Source: Volvox africanus
Lineage: Eukaryota > Chlorophyta > Chlorophyceae > Chlamydomonadales > Volvocaceae
Assembly (NCBI GenBank): GCA_030268105.1
Contig: BSDZ01000010.1
Coordinates: 348,001 to 412,000, forward strand
DNA: 64,000 nt
Reading direction: 5' to 3'
The notes under the pieces are model-generated. The model did no database searches and was not told where the DNA came from. It worked only from the letters and a program-made list of their open reading frames with translations. Made by a program: the position numbers and the translations under genes. Position 1 is the stretch's first letter. Every line of letters starts with the position of its first letter. Positions 19,980 through 29,940 of the stretch are shown in pieces.

Positions 19980-21215
19980 CTATTTAGGCTGAGGTACAAA
20001 CGGCGGCATTAGCGGGCAATCCTTCGTGGAATGACTCTCCGCACACCGTAGACAAACGTTGGCCAATTTCCGACGCTCGAATTCGGAACGATTGCAATTC
20101 CATTTTGGCATATACGTGTCGTCCGTGCGAGTCCGCTTCGCATTGGGGTCGGAACGCTGTGCGGCTGCCGTCGACGGCGCACCACCACGCTTCCTGTTTT
20201 TAGCCGGGTCCGAGCTCGGACCTGCTCCTCCTGACCCACGGACACCCGAGCTAGCGCCCCCGCGTGCCTGACGTTGCCGGTTGCTGCGTCGCGTCGCGGC
20301 AGTAGGCGTGGGGCGGGTCGCTCCGAAGTCCTGGTCAAGAGCTACGGCTTCCCCAAGCGGATCCTGCACTTGCACGGCATTTGCACGAGGGGCAGACTTG
20401 ACTTCTTCCTCACCGGCAAGGAGTTGTATCTCCGTGCCCTTAGCAAAAGCGACCAAAGCATCATACGACTTGATCTGCGCTCCAACCAAGTCAGTAGCGC
20501 ACCATTTAGCCAAAAGTTTCGTCAGGCCTCGCCTAAACCAAAAGACACGTTCGGATTCAGTGAGGTCAGCAATGGGAGTCACAAGTGCTTCGAAGCGTGA
20601 CTGGTACGCAGGTACATTTTCATCCCGACGCATGTGGTAGCTACCGGCTGCCAAAACCTTACGAGCTTCCACATCGCGTGCTTGAACCTCAGTAGAGAAT
20701 CGTGCGAGCAAAGCGGCGACCAACTCGTCAAAAGTATAGTTGTCCCGGGCGGTGGTCCATTCGCGATACCAGTCCTTCGCTGAGCCCTCGAGGGTGTTAC
20801 CAACGAAGAGACACCTGATACCATCATTATCGCCACCATGAACAGCCTGGAGATACTTTTTAGCGTCACGCACGTACGCACGAGTTGCATCGGCTATGCT
20901 ATGCCCTGGTGTCTTGTCGGTCAGCGAAATATTGAGCCTAGGAACGGGAATCGACAATCTCATCACCTCAGGGATGTCATCATGCCCTCGAGCTTGAGGT
21001 AATGGCAGAACCCTTGGTCCAGCAGTGTTGTCCATATTCGTGTTCACTGCTGAATGCGGCACAATTAAGTGAGCAGGGGTCTGAAGAAAAAGGGGCTCTT
21101 GAGTGGCTCGCGCGCCAACAGTCTCAAGACCTCTATCCGGTGCTCTAGCAGCCACAACAAAATCGGGTTGGCTAGCTAGGCTAGTGTGCGGCGTATCGTC
21201 GTGTTCCGCGGACAT
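19980..21215 (-). CDS. element B Gag (411 aa)
   Basis: Starts ATG (MSAEHDDTP). The retrotransposon Gag region includes LEGSAKDWYREW, FDELVAALLARF and VFWFRRGLTKLL. A basic Arg/Gly-rich stretch precedes one zinc knuckle, CLRCAESHSTKDC, spaced CX2CX3HX4C, one residue shorter than usual. It ends at TAG 19980-19982 with pol continuing in frame. Its 411-residue length is shared by C, D and L. Confidence 0.9.
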   Translation of the reverse strand: MSAEHDDTPHTSLASQPDFVVAARAPDRGLETVGARATQEPLFLQTPAHLIVPHSAVNTNMDNTAGPRVLPLPQARGHDDIPEVMRLSIPVPRLNISLTDKTPGHSIADATRAYVRDAKKYLQAVHGGDNDGIRCLFVGNTLEGSAKDWYREWTTARDNYTFDELVAALLARFSTEVQARDVEARKVLAAGSYHMRRDENVPAYQSRFEALVTPIADLTESERVFWFRRGLTKLLAKWCATDLVGAQIKSYDALVAFAKGTEIQLLAGEEEVKSAPRANAVQVQDPLGEAVALDQDFGATRPTPTAATRRSNRQRQARGGASSGVRGSGGAGPSSDPAKNRKRGGAPSTAAAQRSDPNAKRTRTDDTYMPKWNCNRSEFERRKLANVCLRCAESHSTKDCPLMPPFVPQPK

Positions 21216-21614
21216 GGAGCACGAAACGATACCCTAGGTTTGCGGAATAGAAGCCGACTTCTATCGCAAAGGCAAGAGTACACAACAATTCGGTGAGCCT
21301 ACCGACAGTACTCTTGAGAAGATTCAGTAAACTCAGCAAGTACTTGCCCAGCTGAGTCCTGATCTCCGTAGTTTGGGCAATGAGAGTCGCCAACTGGTCC
21401 GGACGAAAGCCGGTCTCAGTTGCCGCGGCAAGCAATGCCGGTGCACTGAGATTACCTGCGACTCAGAGCGTACACTTACACAACAAGTGCAGCATTCTAA
21501 GTAAAAGCAATTAAACAATTACAAACCGGAAGCGGCGGCGTCCAAAACGGCGCGGCCTAGGTCTTCGGCAAAAGTATCTAGCGGTCCTCGTGGTTCGTTG
21601 CTGGAACTCGCCAT
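21181..21614 (-). CDS. element B leader coding segments (candidate Gag exons)
   Basis: An ATG at 21614 opens a 31-codon peptide (MASSSDEPQG...) that stops at 21519. After about 70 bases containing a candidate intron, a second frame runs to a stop at 21181, with LLAAATETGF and QLATLIAQTTEIRTQLG. Details and phase are given for the equivalent region of element C. Confidence 0.45.
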
Positions 21615-21666
21615 AGAAAGAACCTACTTCCGATTAGACAAAGAGAGACAGTTAGGCAACGAACCT

Positions 21667-21678
21667 GTCTCGATACCA
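21667..21678 (-). other. element B primer binding site
   Basis: TGGTATCGAGAC on the minus strand, three bases inside the LTR; identical to the site in element A. Confidence 0.75.
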
Positions 21679-21681
21679 GTT

Positions 21682-22189
21682 TGTTGTACCTCTCGTTCGC
21701 GTTTGCTCATCAGTATCTGCGCGTCTGAAGACTTTTGACACCGATGCGTGAGCACTTGCAAGTACAGCAAGGCAAGCGAGAGCAAACTGAGACAGCGGAA
21801 GACTTCAAGACGAAGAGAGATATAACTTACAGTCTTACAGATCGGAACGATGCAATGGACGAAATCGCCGTCAGCACCGGAAGCAAGCAATCATCACGCG
21901 GCGGTGATTAGCGAAGTTCAGGCTTAGCTCGGGCTAAGTAGAATAGAGTATAGCAATAGTAATGTAGAACACACGAGTGTTCTCCGGTATCGAATGTCTT
22001 GTCTTGCTTAGCCGTCCTCGCATCTGTTATACTTGCAGTATCGCAATGCCGTACGATTCACATCAGGAGGCCGATCCTAGATGTGACAACCCTACTGCGT
22101 ATAGGCGATGTCTACGCATAACAACATATAAGCCTTTCCGGCATTCGCATGATGCAAGGGTCCGGATAACGATATCCGGTTGCAGGGCA
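21682..22189 (-). repeat. element B 5' LTR, truncated
   Basis: Matches the first 508 bp (plus-strand order) of the 824-bp LTR and then stops at GCAGGGCATG, where the inverted LTR of element C begins. The segment missing is the U3 end, so the promoter side of the LTR is lost. Confidence 0.9.
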
Positions 22190-22191
22190 TG
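22188..22191. other. head-to-head LTR junction
   Basis: The B LTR (reading ...GGGCATG) switches to the inverted C LTR (reading CTCGTGCTATG...). ATGC is shared by both parents at the switch, so the exact base is ambiguous within 22188-22191. The two elements form an inverted repeat of about 7 kb per arm around this point. Confidence 0.8.
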
Positions 22192-22787
22192 CTCGTGCTA
22201 TGAAACGATAAGTAATATTATCTGATATAATATTACTTCATTACAGCACACGTTGAGAGCACCGCACTCGTCGCGATGCATGCCTTGCAACCGAATATCG
22301 TTATCCTGACCCTTGCATCATGTGAATGCCGGAAAGGCTTATACGTTGTTATGCGTAGACATCGCCTAGACGCAGTAGGGTTGTCACACTTAGGATCGGC
22401 CTCCTAGTGTGAATCGTACGACATTGCGATACTGCGAGTATAACAGATGCGAGGACGGCTAAGCAAGATAAGATATTCGACACCGGAGAACACTCGTGTG
22501 TTCTACATTATTATTGCTATACGCTATTCTACTTAGCCCGAGCTAAGCCTAAACTTCGCTATTCACCGCCGCATGATCATTGCTTGCTTCCGGCGCTGAC
22601 GGCAATTTCGTCCATTGCATCGTTCCGATCTGTAAGACTGTAAGTTATATCTCGTCTTGTTTGAAGTCTTCCGCTATCTCTGTTTGCTGGCGCTTGTCTT
22701 GCTGTACTTGCAAGTGCTCGCGCATTGGTGTCGCAAGTCTTCAGACGCGCAGATACTGATGAGCAAACACGAAGGAGAGGTACAACA
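22190..22787 (+). repeat. element C 5' LTR, truncated
   Basis: Covers the LTR from the region near GCTCGTGC to the TACAACA end and lacks its first about 225 bp, where U3 promoter elements are expected. Several substitutions distinguish it from the 3' LTR of C. Confidence 0.9.
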
Positions 22788-22790
22788 AAT

Positions 22791-22802
22791 TGGTATCGAG
22801 AC
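22791..22802 (+). other. element C primer binding site
   Basis: TGGTATCGAGAC three bases after the LTR end, the same site as in all gypsy elements of this window except K, where the region is absent. Confidence 0.75.
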
Positions 22803-22854
22803 AGGTTCGTTGCCTAACTGTCTCTCTTTGTCTAATCGGAAGTAGGTTCTTTCT

Positions 22855-22950
22855 ATGGCGAGTTCCAGCGACGAACCACAAGGACTGCTAGATACTTTTG
22901 CCGAAGACCTAGGCCGCGCCGTTTTGGACGCCGCCGCTTCCGGTTTGTAA
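22855..22950 (+). CDS. element C leader peptide, candidate Gag exon 1
   Basis: 31 codons from ATG 22855 (MASSSDEPQG, then an acidic/Ala-rich helix-like stretch) to TAA 22948-22950. The coding sequence reads into CCG/GTTTGT, a possible splice donor at 22943. Splicing from there to the CAG at 23011-23013 would remove the stop and join the two leader frames in phase. Element A has a similar peptide in the same position. Confidence 0.5.
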   Translation: MASSSDEPQGLLDTFAEDLGRAVLDAAASGL

Positions 22951-23013
22951 TTGTTTAATTGCTTTTACTTAGATTGCTGCACTTGTTGTGTAAGTGTACG
23001 CTCTGAGTCGCAG

Positions 23014-23288
23014 GTAATCTCAGTGCACCGGCATTGCTTGCCGCGGCAACTGAGACTGGCTTTCGTCCGGACCAGTTGGCGACTCTCATTGCCCAAACTA
23101 CGGAGATCAGGACTCAGCTGGGCAAGTACTTGCTGAGTTTACTGAATCTTCTCAAGAGTACTGTCGGTAGGCTCACCGAATTGTTGTGTACTCTTGCCTT
23201 TGCGATAGAAGTCGGCTTCTATTATGCAAACCTAGGGTATCGTTTCGTGCTCCATGTCCGCGGAACACGACGATACGCCGCACACTAG
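23014..23288 (+). CDS. element C leader segment, candidate Gag exon 2
   Basis: The frame is open from just after CTCTGAGTCGCAG and encodes SAPALLAAATETGF, QLATLIAQTTEIRTQLG and LLKSTVGRLTEL, stopping at TAG 23286-23288. It overlaps the start of gag in another frame. In remnant J the same region keeps PALLA, a similar helix and KSTVGALTELL despite heavy nucleotide divergence, which argues that it is translated. How it joins gag is unclear: an intron of length 1 modulo 3 would be needed, with only a weak donor near 23163 and CTAG at 23235. Confidence 0.5.
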
Positions 23289-24489
23289 CCTAGCTAGCCA
23301 ACCCGATTTTGTTGTAGCTGCTAGAGCACCGGATAGAGGTCTTGAGACTGTTGGTGCGCGAGCCACTCAAGAGCCCCTTTTTCTTCAGACCCCTGCTCAC
23401 TTAATTGTGCCGCATTCAGCAGTGAACACGAATATGGACAACACTGCTGGACCAAGGGTTCTGCCATTACCTCAAGCTCGAGGGCATGATGACATCCCTG
23501 AGGTGATGAGATTGTCGATTCCCGTTCCTAGGCTCAATATTTCGCTGACCGACAAGACACCAGGGCATAGCATAGCCGATGCAACTCGTGCGTACGTGCG
23601 TGACGCTAAAAAGTATCTCCAGGCTGTTCATGGTGGCGATAATGACGGTATCAGGTGTCTCTTCGTTGGTAACACCCTCGAGGGCGCAGCGAAGGACTGG
23701 TATCGCAATTGGACCAACGCCCGGGGCAGCTATACTTTTGACGAGTTGGTCGCCGCTTTGCTCGCACGATTCTCTACTGAGGTTCAAGCACGCGATGTGG
23801 AAGCTCGTAAGGTTTTGGCAGCCGGTAGCTACCACATGCGTCGGGATGAAAATGTACCTGCGTACCAGTCACGCTTCGAAGCACTTGTGACTCCCATTGC
23901 TGACCTCACCGAATCTGAGCGTGTCTTTTGGTTTAGGCGAGGCCTAACGAAACTTTTGGCTAAATGGTGCGCCACTGACTTGGTTGGAGCGCAGATCAAG
24001 TCGTATGACGCGTTGGTCGCTTTTGCTAAGGGCGCGGAGATACGACTCCTTGCCGGCGAGGAAGAAGTCAAGTCTGCCCCTCGTGCAAATGCCGTGCAAG
24101 TGCAGGATCCGCTTGGGGAAGCTGTAGCTCTCGACCAGGACCTCGGCGCTACCCGCCCCACGCCTACTGCCGCGACGCGACGCAGCAACGGGCAACGCCA
24201 GGCGCGCGGGGGCGCTAGCTCGGGTGTCCGTGGTACAGGAGGAGCAGGTCCGAGCTCGGACCCAGCTAGGAACAGGAAGCGTGGTGGTGCGCCGTCGTCG
24301 GCAGCCGCACAGCGTTCCGACCCCAACGCGAAGCGTACTCGTACGGACGACACATTTATGCCAAAATGGAATTGCAATCGTTCCGAATTCGAGCGTCGAA
24401 AATTGGCCAACGTTTGTCTACGGTGTGCGGAGAGCCATTCCACGAAGGATTGCCCTCTAATGCCGCCGTTTGTACCTCAGCCGAAATAG
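23254..24489 (+). CDS. element C Gag (411 aa)
   Basis: ATG 23254 (MSAEHDDTP) to TAG 24487-24489. Near-identical to B, D and L. The Gag core includes LEGAAKDWYRNW and FDELVAALLARF. The zinc knuckle CLRCAESHSTKDC has CX2CX3HX4C spacing. Pol continues in the same frame after the UAG. Confidence 0.92.
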   Translation: MSAEHDDTPHTSLASQPDFVVAARAPDRGLETVGARATQEPLFLQTPAHLIVPHSAVNTNMDNTAGPRVLPLPQARGHDDIPEVMRLSIPVPRLNISLTDKTPGHSIADATRAYVRDAKKYLQAVHGGDNDGIRCLFVGNTLEGAAKDWYRNWTNARGSYTFDELVAALLARFSTEVQARDVEARKVLAAGSYHMRRDENVPAYQSRFEALVTPIADLTESERVFWFRRGLTKLLAKWCATDLVGAQIKSYDALVAFAKGAEIRLLAGEEEVKSAPRANAVQVQDPLGEAVALDQDLGATRPTPTAATRRSNGQRQARGGASSGVRGTGGAGPSSDPARNRKRGGAPSSAAAQRSDPNAKRTRTDDTFMPKWNCNRSEFERRKLANVCLRCAESHSTKDCPLMPPFVPQPK

Positions 24490-27400
24490 GGGCTTGCCCG
24501 GGTTCCTGCGGAGGGGGCACCACCTGGGATTTCTGAACTAACGCGTGGTCGGTGGTCATCCTTACGGCCAACCGTTAAGGCATTGTTGCCTTGTGTACTT
24601 GGACACATCGAGCGAGTCATTGCGCGACGCATCACGCTTGACGGACGCACGGGACTTCTCTGCTTCGATTCGTTGTGTAACTTGTTTACACCTCGCCGTC
24701 CCCTGTCGTCTATCGATCTGTCTAACCACGTGGTTTTGTTCATCCCCTCGTCTCTGCGTGAGATGTCGGAACAGTTGGCCATATACAGGAGGTGTAGGCG
24801 TCAATATCCAGGCACTGCCGCATGTGTTTTACTCCCCGCTTTCTGTCGGCGCAAGGCAGAGGCATCGTTAAGGGGTATGCGGCATGTCCACCGGTTCGAG
24901 CCGGGCACCGTTTTGTTTAATGGTGTGGATCGGGAGGGTACGCTGGCTCCGTGGCCACGCCTATCCTACTCGGTTGACGTTTGGTACGAAGCTCCTGATG
25001 GGGGTGCCGTTGGTTACGGACCCGCCTTAAGTGCACTGACGTTGTCTGCTGGGCAGTCGCTCGTAGATAACCGTGTCCCTGTGGTTCAGATCGGTTTGAA
25101 TGGCCGTACTCTGAAGGCACTTGTTGACACCGGTGCCAGCGACGACTTCATCTCTGTCGCAGAGGTGAATGCGCTGGGGTTGTCCCCAGAGTCGTCTGAT
25201 TGTCCACAGGTTACCCTTGCTGACGGGGGTAAGCATCCCATCGTGGGCAGGATTACCCTTAGCCTATCGATAGGCCCTTTGCGTGTTGTGACCCGGCCGT
25301 ACGTGCTGCAGGGCTTAGCAGAGACTGCACCGTACATAATGGGGTCGTCGACATTACGACAGTACCGCGCGCGCATCAACATGGAGACCGCAACCCTGCA
25401 TATGTGCAAGGGTACTCTGTCGATTAAGGTACCTTTCCTGTCGTTCGAACATGTCACACCAAAGGAGGGCGAAACTGAGGCGGTGCCTATGGTTAATTTC
25501 GCTGTGACCGCAATGGCCGCGCGAATCGAACCAGAGCTAGTCGGGCGTAAGGAGGCCGTCCGTTTGTTACGGAAGGGTGCCCACGGACTGCTTTTAAGGC
25601 CGCGGGTGAGCTGTTGTGTCACCACCGCGCAGATTTCTGCGCATCCTGAGGTTGAGGCCCTACTGTCGCAGTATGAGGACGTCTTTAAAGATATCCCTGG
25701 CCTACCACCTATGCGTCCTGTTGATCACACAATTCCTCTCGTGCCTGGAGCGCAGCCTACGGCCCGGCCAATGTACAGGTTGAGTCCATTGGAGCTGGAC
25801 GAGGTGAAGCGCCAGGTGACGGATTTGCTCTCGAAGGGTATGATACGCCCCAGCACATCCCCGTATTCTGCACCGATTTTGTTTGTCGGTAAGAAGGATG
25901 GGACCTTGCGCATGTGCATTGATTACCGGGGGTTAAATGCGAATACGGTGAAAAATCGCTACCCTTTGCCACGCGTTGACGACCTGTTGGATAAGCTGAA
26001 GGGCTCGGCTTATTTTTCCTCAATTGACTTACAACAGGGCTACAATCAGATTCGCATCGCTGCCTCTGATATCCCGAAAACCGCTTTTTGGACGCCCTTC
26101 GGTCACTTTGAGTATACGGTCCTATCGTTTGGTTTGACTAATGCCCCTGCGACGTTTCAGGCGGTTATGGACCGAATGTTTAGGCCGTTTATCGACAGGT
26201 TCGTTGTTTGCTACCTGGATGACATCTTGGTATATTCTAAGACGCGCGAGGAGCACTTGGAGCATCTTCGGCTCGTGCTCGACGTTATGAGGCGGGAGCA
26301 ATTGTTTGCTAAACGCGCCAAATGCTTTTGGGCGCAGCCTCAGGTGGAATATTTGGGCCACATTGTGTCGGCCACCGGTGTGAAGATGGACCCGCGGAAG
26401 GTCGCCGTGGTTCGCGATTGGCCCGCGCCTCAGAACCTCACGGAGCTGCGTAAGTTCCTTGGCTTGACCAATTATTTCCGAAAGTTCATTGAAAAATATT
26501 CCATCATTGCGGCCCCGCTTACTAACTTAACTCGCAAAGGCGTTTTCATTTCGCTCGAGTCGTGGACGTCGCAATGCCAGCGGGCATTCGAAGAGCTCAA
26601 ACGAATCGTTGCCGAAGATGTCACCCTTGCATTCCCTGATTACTCGTTGCCATTTCGTGTTGAGGTAGTGTCTGATGCCTCAATATTTGGAAGCGGTGCT
26701 GTATTGTTACAGGAAGGACGACCGATCGCCTTCACGAGTAAGAAGTTTTCTGGTGCGGAAATTCGCTACACCACCGGGGAACAGGAGCTTCTGGCCGTGC
26801 TGCATGCTTTAAAGGAATGGCGCTGTTACCTCGAGGGACGCCCGTTTACTTTAAAGACTGACCACAAGCCCCTAACGTTTTTGCAAAGCGTTCCGACGTT
26901 GAACCGCCGTCAGGCTAGGTGGATGGAATACCTAGCTAGGTTCGACTGCACCTGGGAGTATATTTCTGGTAAATTGAATATTGCCGATGCTCTCAGTCGA
27001 CATCCGTCGCTACACGCTGCAATTTTGGCAGCGCCCGTCGTGCGGCCGCGTAGCGAGGAGGTACCGATCGCGACGGACCTCGCGGAGCGGTTGAAGGTTG
27101 CCTACAACGCAGACGCCTGGTTCTCGGAGCCGGCTAATGTAGAAAATCTTCGCAAGCAGAATGGCCTTTGGCTACGGACGGAGGGTGCAGCTACGCAAAT
27201 CGTCGTTCCGAACGACGACGCGCTACGCTACGACATCCTTGCGCGGTTCCACGAGGACCCGTTAGCAGGACACCCTGGTAGCAAGCGATTGATCGACTTG
27301 GTGCAACGTTCCTTTTGGTGGCCTCGTTTGGCTAAGGATGCGGCGAACTTCGTCCAGACATGCAGTCTGTGCCAGCGCAATAAGGCTTTGTCCGGTAAGG

Positions 27401-28551
27401 GCCAGGGGTTGTTGCAACCGTTGCCTGTCCCGGATGCGCCTTGGGAAAGTGTTTCCATGGACTTCGTAGTCGCGCTGCCCAAAACTGAGGGGGGATATGA
27501 TGCGGTGTTAGTAATGGTCGATCGTCTGACTAAGATGGTTCACCTAGCACCATGCACATCATCCTGCACGGCTGAGCAAACCGCACGTTTGTTTTTCGAT
27601 AATGTGGTTCGGTTACACGGGATTCCCAAAAATGTGATTTCGGACCGCGGTGGACAGTTCACGTCTAAGTTTTGGGAAGCGCTCTGCAAACTAGTTGGCA
27701 TGCGCGTCAACCTGAGCACGGCGTATCACCCGCAGACTGATGGTCAAACCGAACGCACAAACCGCACGTTGGGTGATATGTTGCGCAATTATGCTGGTCG
27801 CACACCACTTGTTTGGGATACATATTTGACTGCAGCAGAATTCGCGCTTAACAACGCTGTTAACCGCTCTACAGGCAAAAGTCCGTTCTTTCTTAACTAC
27901 GGGTTTCATCCCACGCTACCCGTGTGGCGTGAGTTGGAAGTGAACGTGCCTGCTGCTAAACTTTTTGCCAAGTCTTTTATGTCCCGAATCACAGACGCTA
28001 AGTCGTGTTTGGACGCGGCACAGCAACGAACGACGGAATACTACAACAAATCCAAGCAGGATGTGATGTTTTCGGAAGGGCAACTCGTGTTGCTAAGTAC
28101 CAAGAACTTGCGTTCCTTGGCCGACGGATCCCGAAAACTCTTACCCCGCTGGATTGGTCCGTATCCTGTCGTGCGCATGGTTGGGAATGTGGCTGTGGAG
28201 CTTGCATTGCCCGCTGATATGACCATTCACCCCACGTTTCACGTATCGCTTGTTCGTCTGTATCGTGGTACGGAACCCGTCCCTGAGCCTGCTAACACCC
28301 CCGCAGCGATCGAACCAGTTCCCGAGACCTGGATCGCTGGTAAACAGAAGTTTTACGATGTGGAGCGGGTGTTAGATTATCGCGCGCGTCGTGTGGGCCG
28401 ACACCGACGTAAGCGGACAGTACACGAGTACTTGGTTAAGTGGACAGGGTATACCGACGAACACAACTCATGGGAACCGGCACGCAACTTCTCACAGGAC
28501 ATGAAACCCCTGCTTGAAGAAGCCCGCAAACGTGCCACGCAAGCCCAATGA
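24490..28551 (+). CDS. element C Pol polyprotein, uninterrupted
   Basis: About 1,353 codons in gag frame after the UAG. Counting from 24583: protease VDTGASDDF near residue 181; [12 protein letters not shown] and [10 protein letters not shown] near 541; RNase [10 protein letters not shown] and TDHKPLTFL; integrase HHCC near 886-930, catalytic Asp in DFVVALPK near 959, Asp in ISDRGGQF near 1020 and Glu in [10 protein letters not shown] near 1055; chromodomain from about 1255 with EYLVKWTGY and [10 protein letters not shown]. Full family order with no stop. One oddity: [12 protein letters not shown] has Trp (TGG 26089-26091) where every other copy has Arg, at a position strongly conserved in gypsy RTs. 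Confidence 0.93.
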   Translation, partial: GLARVPAEGAPPGISELTRGRWSSLRPTVKALLPCVLGHIERVIARRITLDGRTGLLCFDSLCNLFTPRRPLSSIDLSNHVVLFIPSSLREMSEQLAIYRRCRRQYPGTAACVLLPAFCRRKAEASLRGMRHVHRFEPGTVLFNGVDREGTLAPWPRLSYSVDVWYEAPDGGAVGYGPALSALTLSAGQSLVDNRVPVVQIGLNGRTLKALVDTGASDDFISVAEVNALGLSPESSDCPQVTLADGGKHPIVGRITLSLSIGPLRVVTRPYVLQGLAETAPYIMGSSTLRQYRARINMETATLHMCKGTLSIKVPFLSFEHVTPKEGETEAVPMVNFAVTAMAARIEPELVGRKEAVRLLRKGAHGLLLRPRVSCCVTTAQISAHPEVEALLSQYEDVFKDIPGLPPMRPVDHTIPLVPGAQPTARPMYRLSPLELDEVKRQVTDLLSKGMIRPSTSPYSAPILFVGKKDGTLRMCIDYRGLNANTVKNRYPLPRVDDLLDKLKGSAYFSSIDLQQGYNQIRIAASDIPKTAFWTPFGHFEYTVLSFGLTNAPATFQAVMDRMFRPFIDRFVVCYLDDILVYSKTREEHLEHLRLVLDVMRREQLFAKRAKCFWAQPQVEYLGHIVSATGVKMDPRKVAVVRDWPAPQNLTELRKFLGLTNYFRKFIEKYSIIAAPLTNLTRKGVFISLESWTSQCQRAFEELKRIVAEDVTLAFPDYSLPFRVEVVSDASIFGSGAVLLQEGRPIAFTSKKFSGAEIRYTTGEQELLAVLHALKEWRCYLEGRPFTLKTDHKPLTFLQSVPTLNRRQARWMEYLARFDCTWEYISGKLNIADALSRHPSLHAAILAAPVVRPRSEEVPIATDLAERLKVAYNADAWFSEPANVENLRKQNGLWLRTEGAATQIVVPNDDALRYDILARFHEDPLAGHPGSKRLIDLVQRSFWWPRLAKDAANFVQTCSLCQRNKALSGKGQGLLQPLPVPDAPWESVSMDFVVALPKTEGGYDAVLVMVDRLTKMVHLAPCTSSCTAEQTARLFFDNVVRLHGIPKNVISDRGGQFTSKFWEALCKLVGMRVNLSTAYHPQTDGQTERTNRTLGDMLRNYAGRTPLVWDTYLTAAEFALNNAVNRSTGKSPFFLNYGFHPTLPVWRELEVNVPAAKLFAKSFMSRITDAKSCLDAAQQRTTEYYNKSKQDVMFSEGQLVLLSTKNLRSLADGSRKLLPRWIGPYPVVRMVGNVAVELALPADMTIHPTFHVSLVRLYRGTEPVPEPANTPAAIEPVPETWIAGKQKFYDVERVLDYRARRVGRHRRKRTVHEYLVKWTGYTDEHNSWEPARNFSQDMKPLLEEARKRATQAQ

Positions 28552-28610
28552 CCCCTGCAGTCGATGCTGTATGATGCAGCGAGGACGCTGCATACGGGAG
28601 GGGGGATAAT

Positions 28611-29434
28611 TGTTGTGCTACGGTTAGTTTCCCGCCGATGTGTAGGTCGATGTGATCCTACAAGGCGAAGTGCTATTGTGATGAACACATTGCATATGAA
28701 TGAATCTGCATGTTATAAATGTATTCGTGTACATTTATATATGCATGTGGCATGTTGTCATTATCCATCGCGACATCGCACCATGGCAAATCCGCCTAGC
28801 ATGCATGAAAGCCCGAAGCATTGAAGTGCGCATTATGCTCGTGCTACGAAACGATAAGTAATATTATCTGATATAATATTACTTCATTACAGCACACGTT
28901 GAGAGCGCCGCACTCGTCGCGATACATGCCCTGCAACCGGATATCGTTATCCGGACCCTTGCATCATGCGAATGCCGGAAAGGCTTATACGTTGTTATGC
29001 GTAGACATCGCCTAGACGCAGTAGGGTTGTCACATCTAGGATCGGCCTCCTGATGTGAATCGTACGGCATTGCGATACTACGAGTATAACAGATGCGAGG
29101 ACGGCTAAGCAAGATAAGACATTCGATACCGGAGAACACTTGTGTGTTCTACATTACTATTGCTATACGTTATTCTACTTAGCCCGAGCTAAGCCTGAAC
29201 TTCGCTAATCACCGCCGCGTGATGATTGCTTGCTTCCGGCGCTGACGGCGATTTCGTCCATTGCATCATTCCGATCTGTAAGACTGTAAGTTATATCTCT
29301 CTTCGTCTTGAAGTCTTCCGCTGTCTCTGTTTGCTCGCGCTTGTCTTGCTGTACTTGCAAGTGCTCACGCATCGGTGTCGAAAGTCTCCAGACGTGCAGA
29401 TACTTATGAGCAAACACGAACGAGAGGTACAACA
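28611..29434 (+). repeat. element C 3' LTR
   Basis: 824 bp, TGTTGTGCTACGG...GAGGTACAACA, preceded by the polypurine tract GGGAGGGGGGATAAT at 28596-28610. It is directly followed by copia G coding sequence. Confidence 0.95.
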
Positions 29435-29624
29435 GTGGAGATACACCGGCCAACACCGGCATGGGCCGGAGAGTGGTGTGGTGCATCCACCAGCAGCGGC
29501 CAGACAGTGGTGCCACAGAGGCACGGGGCATGCCGCCAGAACAGTTTCCCTGGACGCAGATTACTGAGCAGTCCTGTGGATGCTGTTGTACGCCGGTTCG
29601 ATCACCGCTCATGTCGAAGTAGGC

Positions 29625-29920
29625 TTGAACTCATCTAAGCATGACTGAACATGATATGAGCATATTAGCATGATATATTCGGATATATCTAGCTAATGTA
29701 GCATATCGCATCATCATTCATGACATTGCGCTGTCAGTCAAACATGTTTGACTCAGGATCAATATCGATGCGAATCCATTATGGCATAATATATCAAGTA
29801 ATAATATTTCAAATATTATTGCATCATTCGTATCATAAACCACATGCGTATGCGGAAATGCGACGATCGCAATGGTTGGTGCTATCTGCTGGTTCCTCAT
29901 ACGACCTGGTGGACGGAGTG
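29625..29920. other. unexplained AT-rich insert in copia G
   Basis: Copia F has contiguous linker coding sequence here, while G has about 300 bp of AT-rich DNA with no match in F. It holds a 10-bp perfect inverted repeat around a single C (29800-29820) and a second weaker one near TATATTCGGATATATC. It could be a small non-autonomous element or diverged linker. No coding frame is convincing. Confidence 0.4.
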
Positions 29921-29940
29921 AGGTCCAGTGCTATCCGCTA

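Larger units (their letters stand above)
15036..22189 (-). mobile_element. Ty3/gypsy chromovirus B (5' LTR truncated)
   Basis: The 3' LTR is complete (15036-15858). Pol and gag follow on the minus strand, then leader, primer site and only the first 508 bp of the 5' LTR before the sequence flips into element C. Gag is intact; pol has one nonsense codon at 18576-18578. The outer 5 bp on the left (TGGTC) have no matching duplication at the far end of C (GTGGA), so the B-C pair is a rearrangement product rather than one insertion. Confidence 0.9.
22190..29434 (+). mobile_element. Ty3/gypsy chromovirus C (5' LTR truncated, gag-pol open)
   Basis: A 598-bp 5' LTR fragment is followed by primer site, leader, gag and pol in one frame with a single UAG between them, a polypurine tract, and a complete 3' LTR. 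It is the only member of its family here with full-length gag and pol. The right end inserts into copia G. The left end is the head-to-head joint with B. Confidence 0.92.

Noticed and set aside
25086..25625. Long antisense frames opposite protease and Gag (about 179 and 204 codons) in several elements
   Set aside because: They mirror a conserved coding strand with strong codon bias. Frames appear and vanish with single changes and have no motif of their own.
15031..29439. Target-site duplication for the B-C pair
   Set aside because: TGGTC and GTGGA share only GTGG out of register, so there is no 5-bp duplication.
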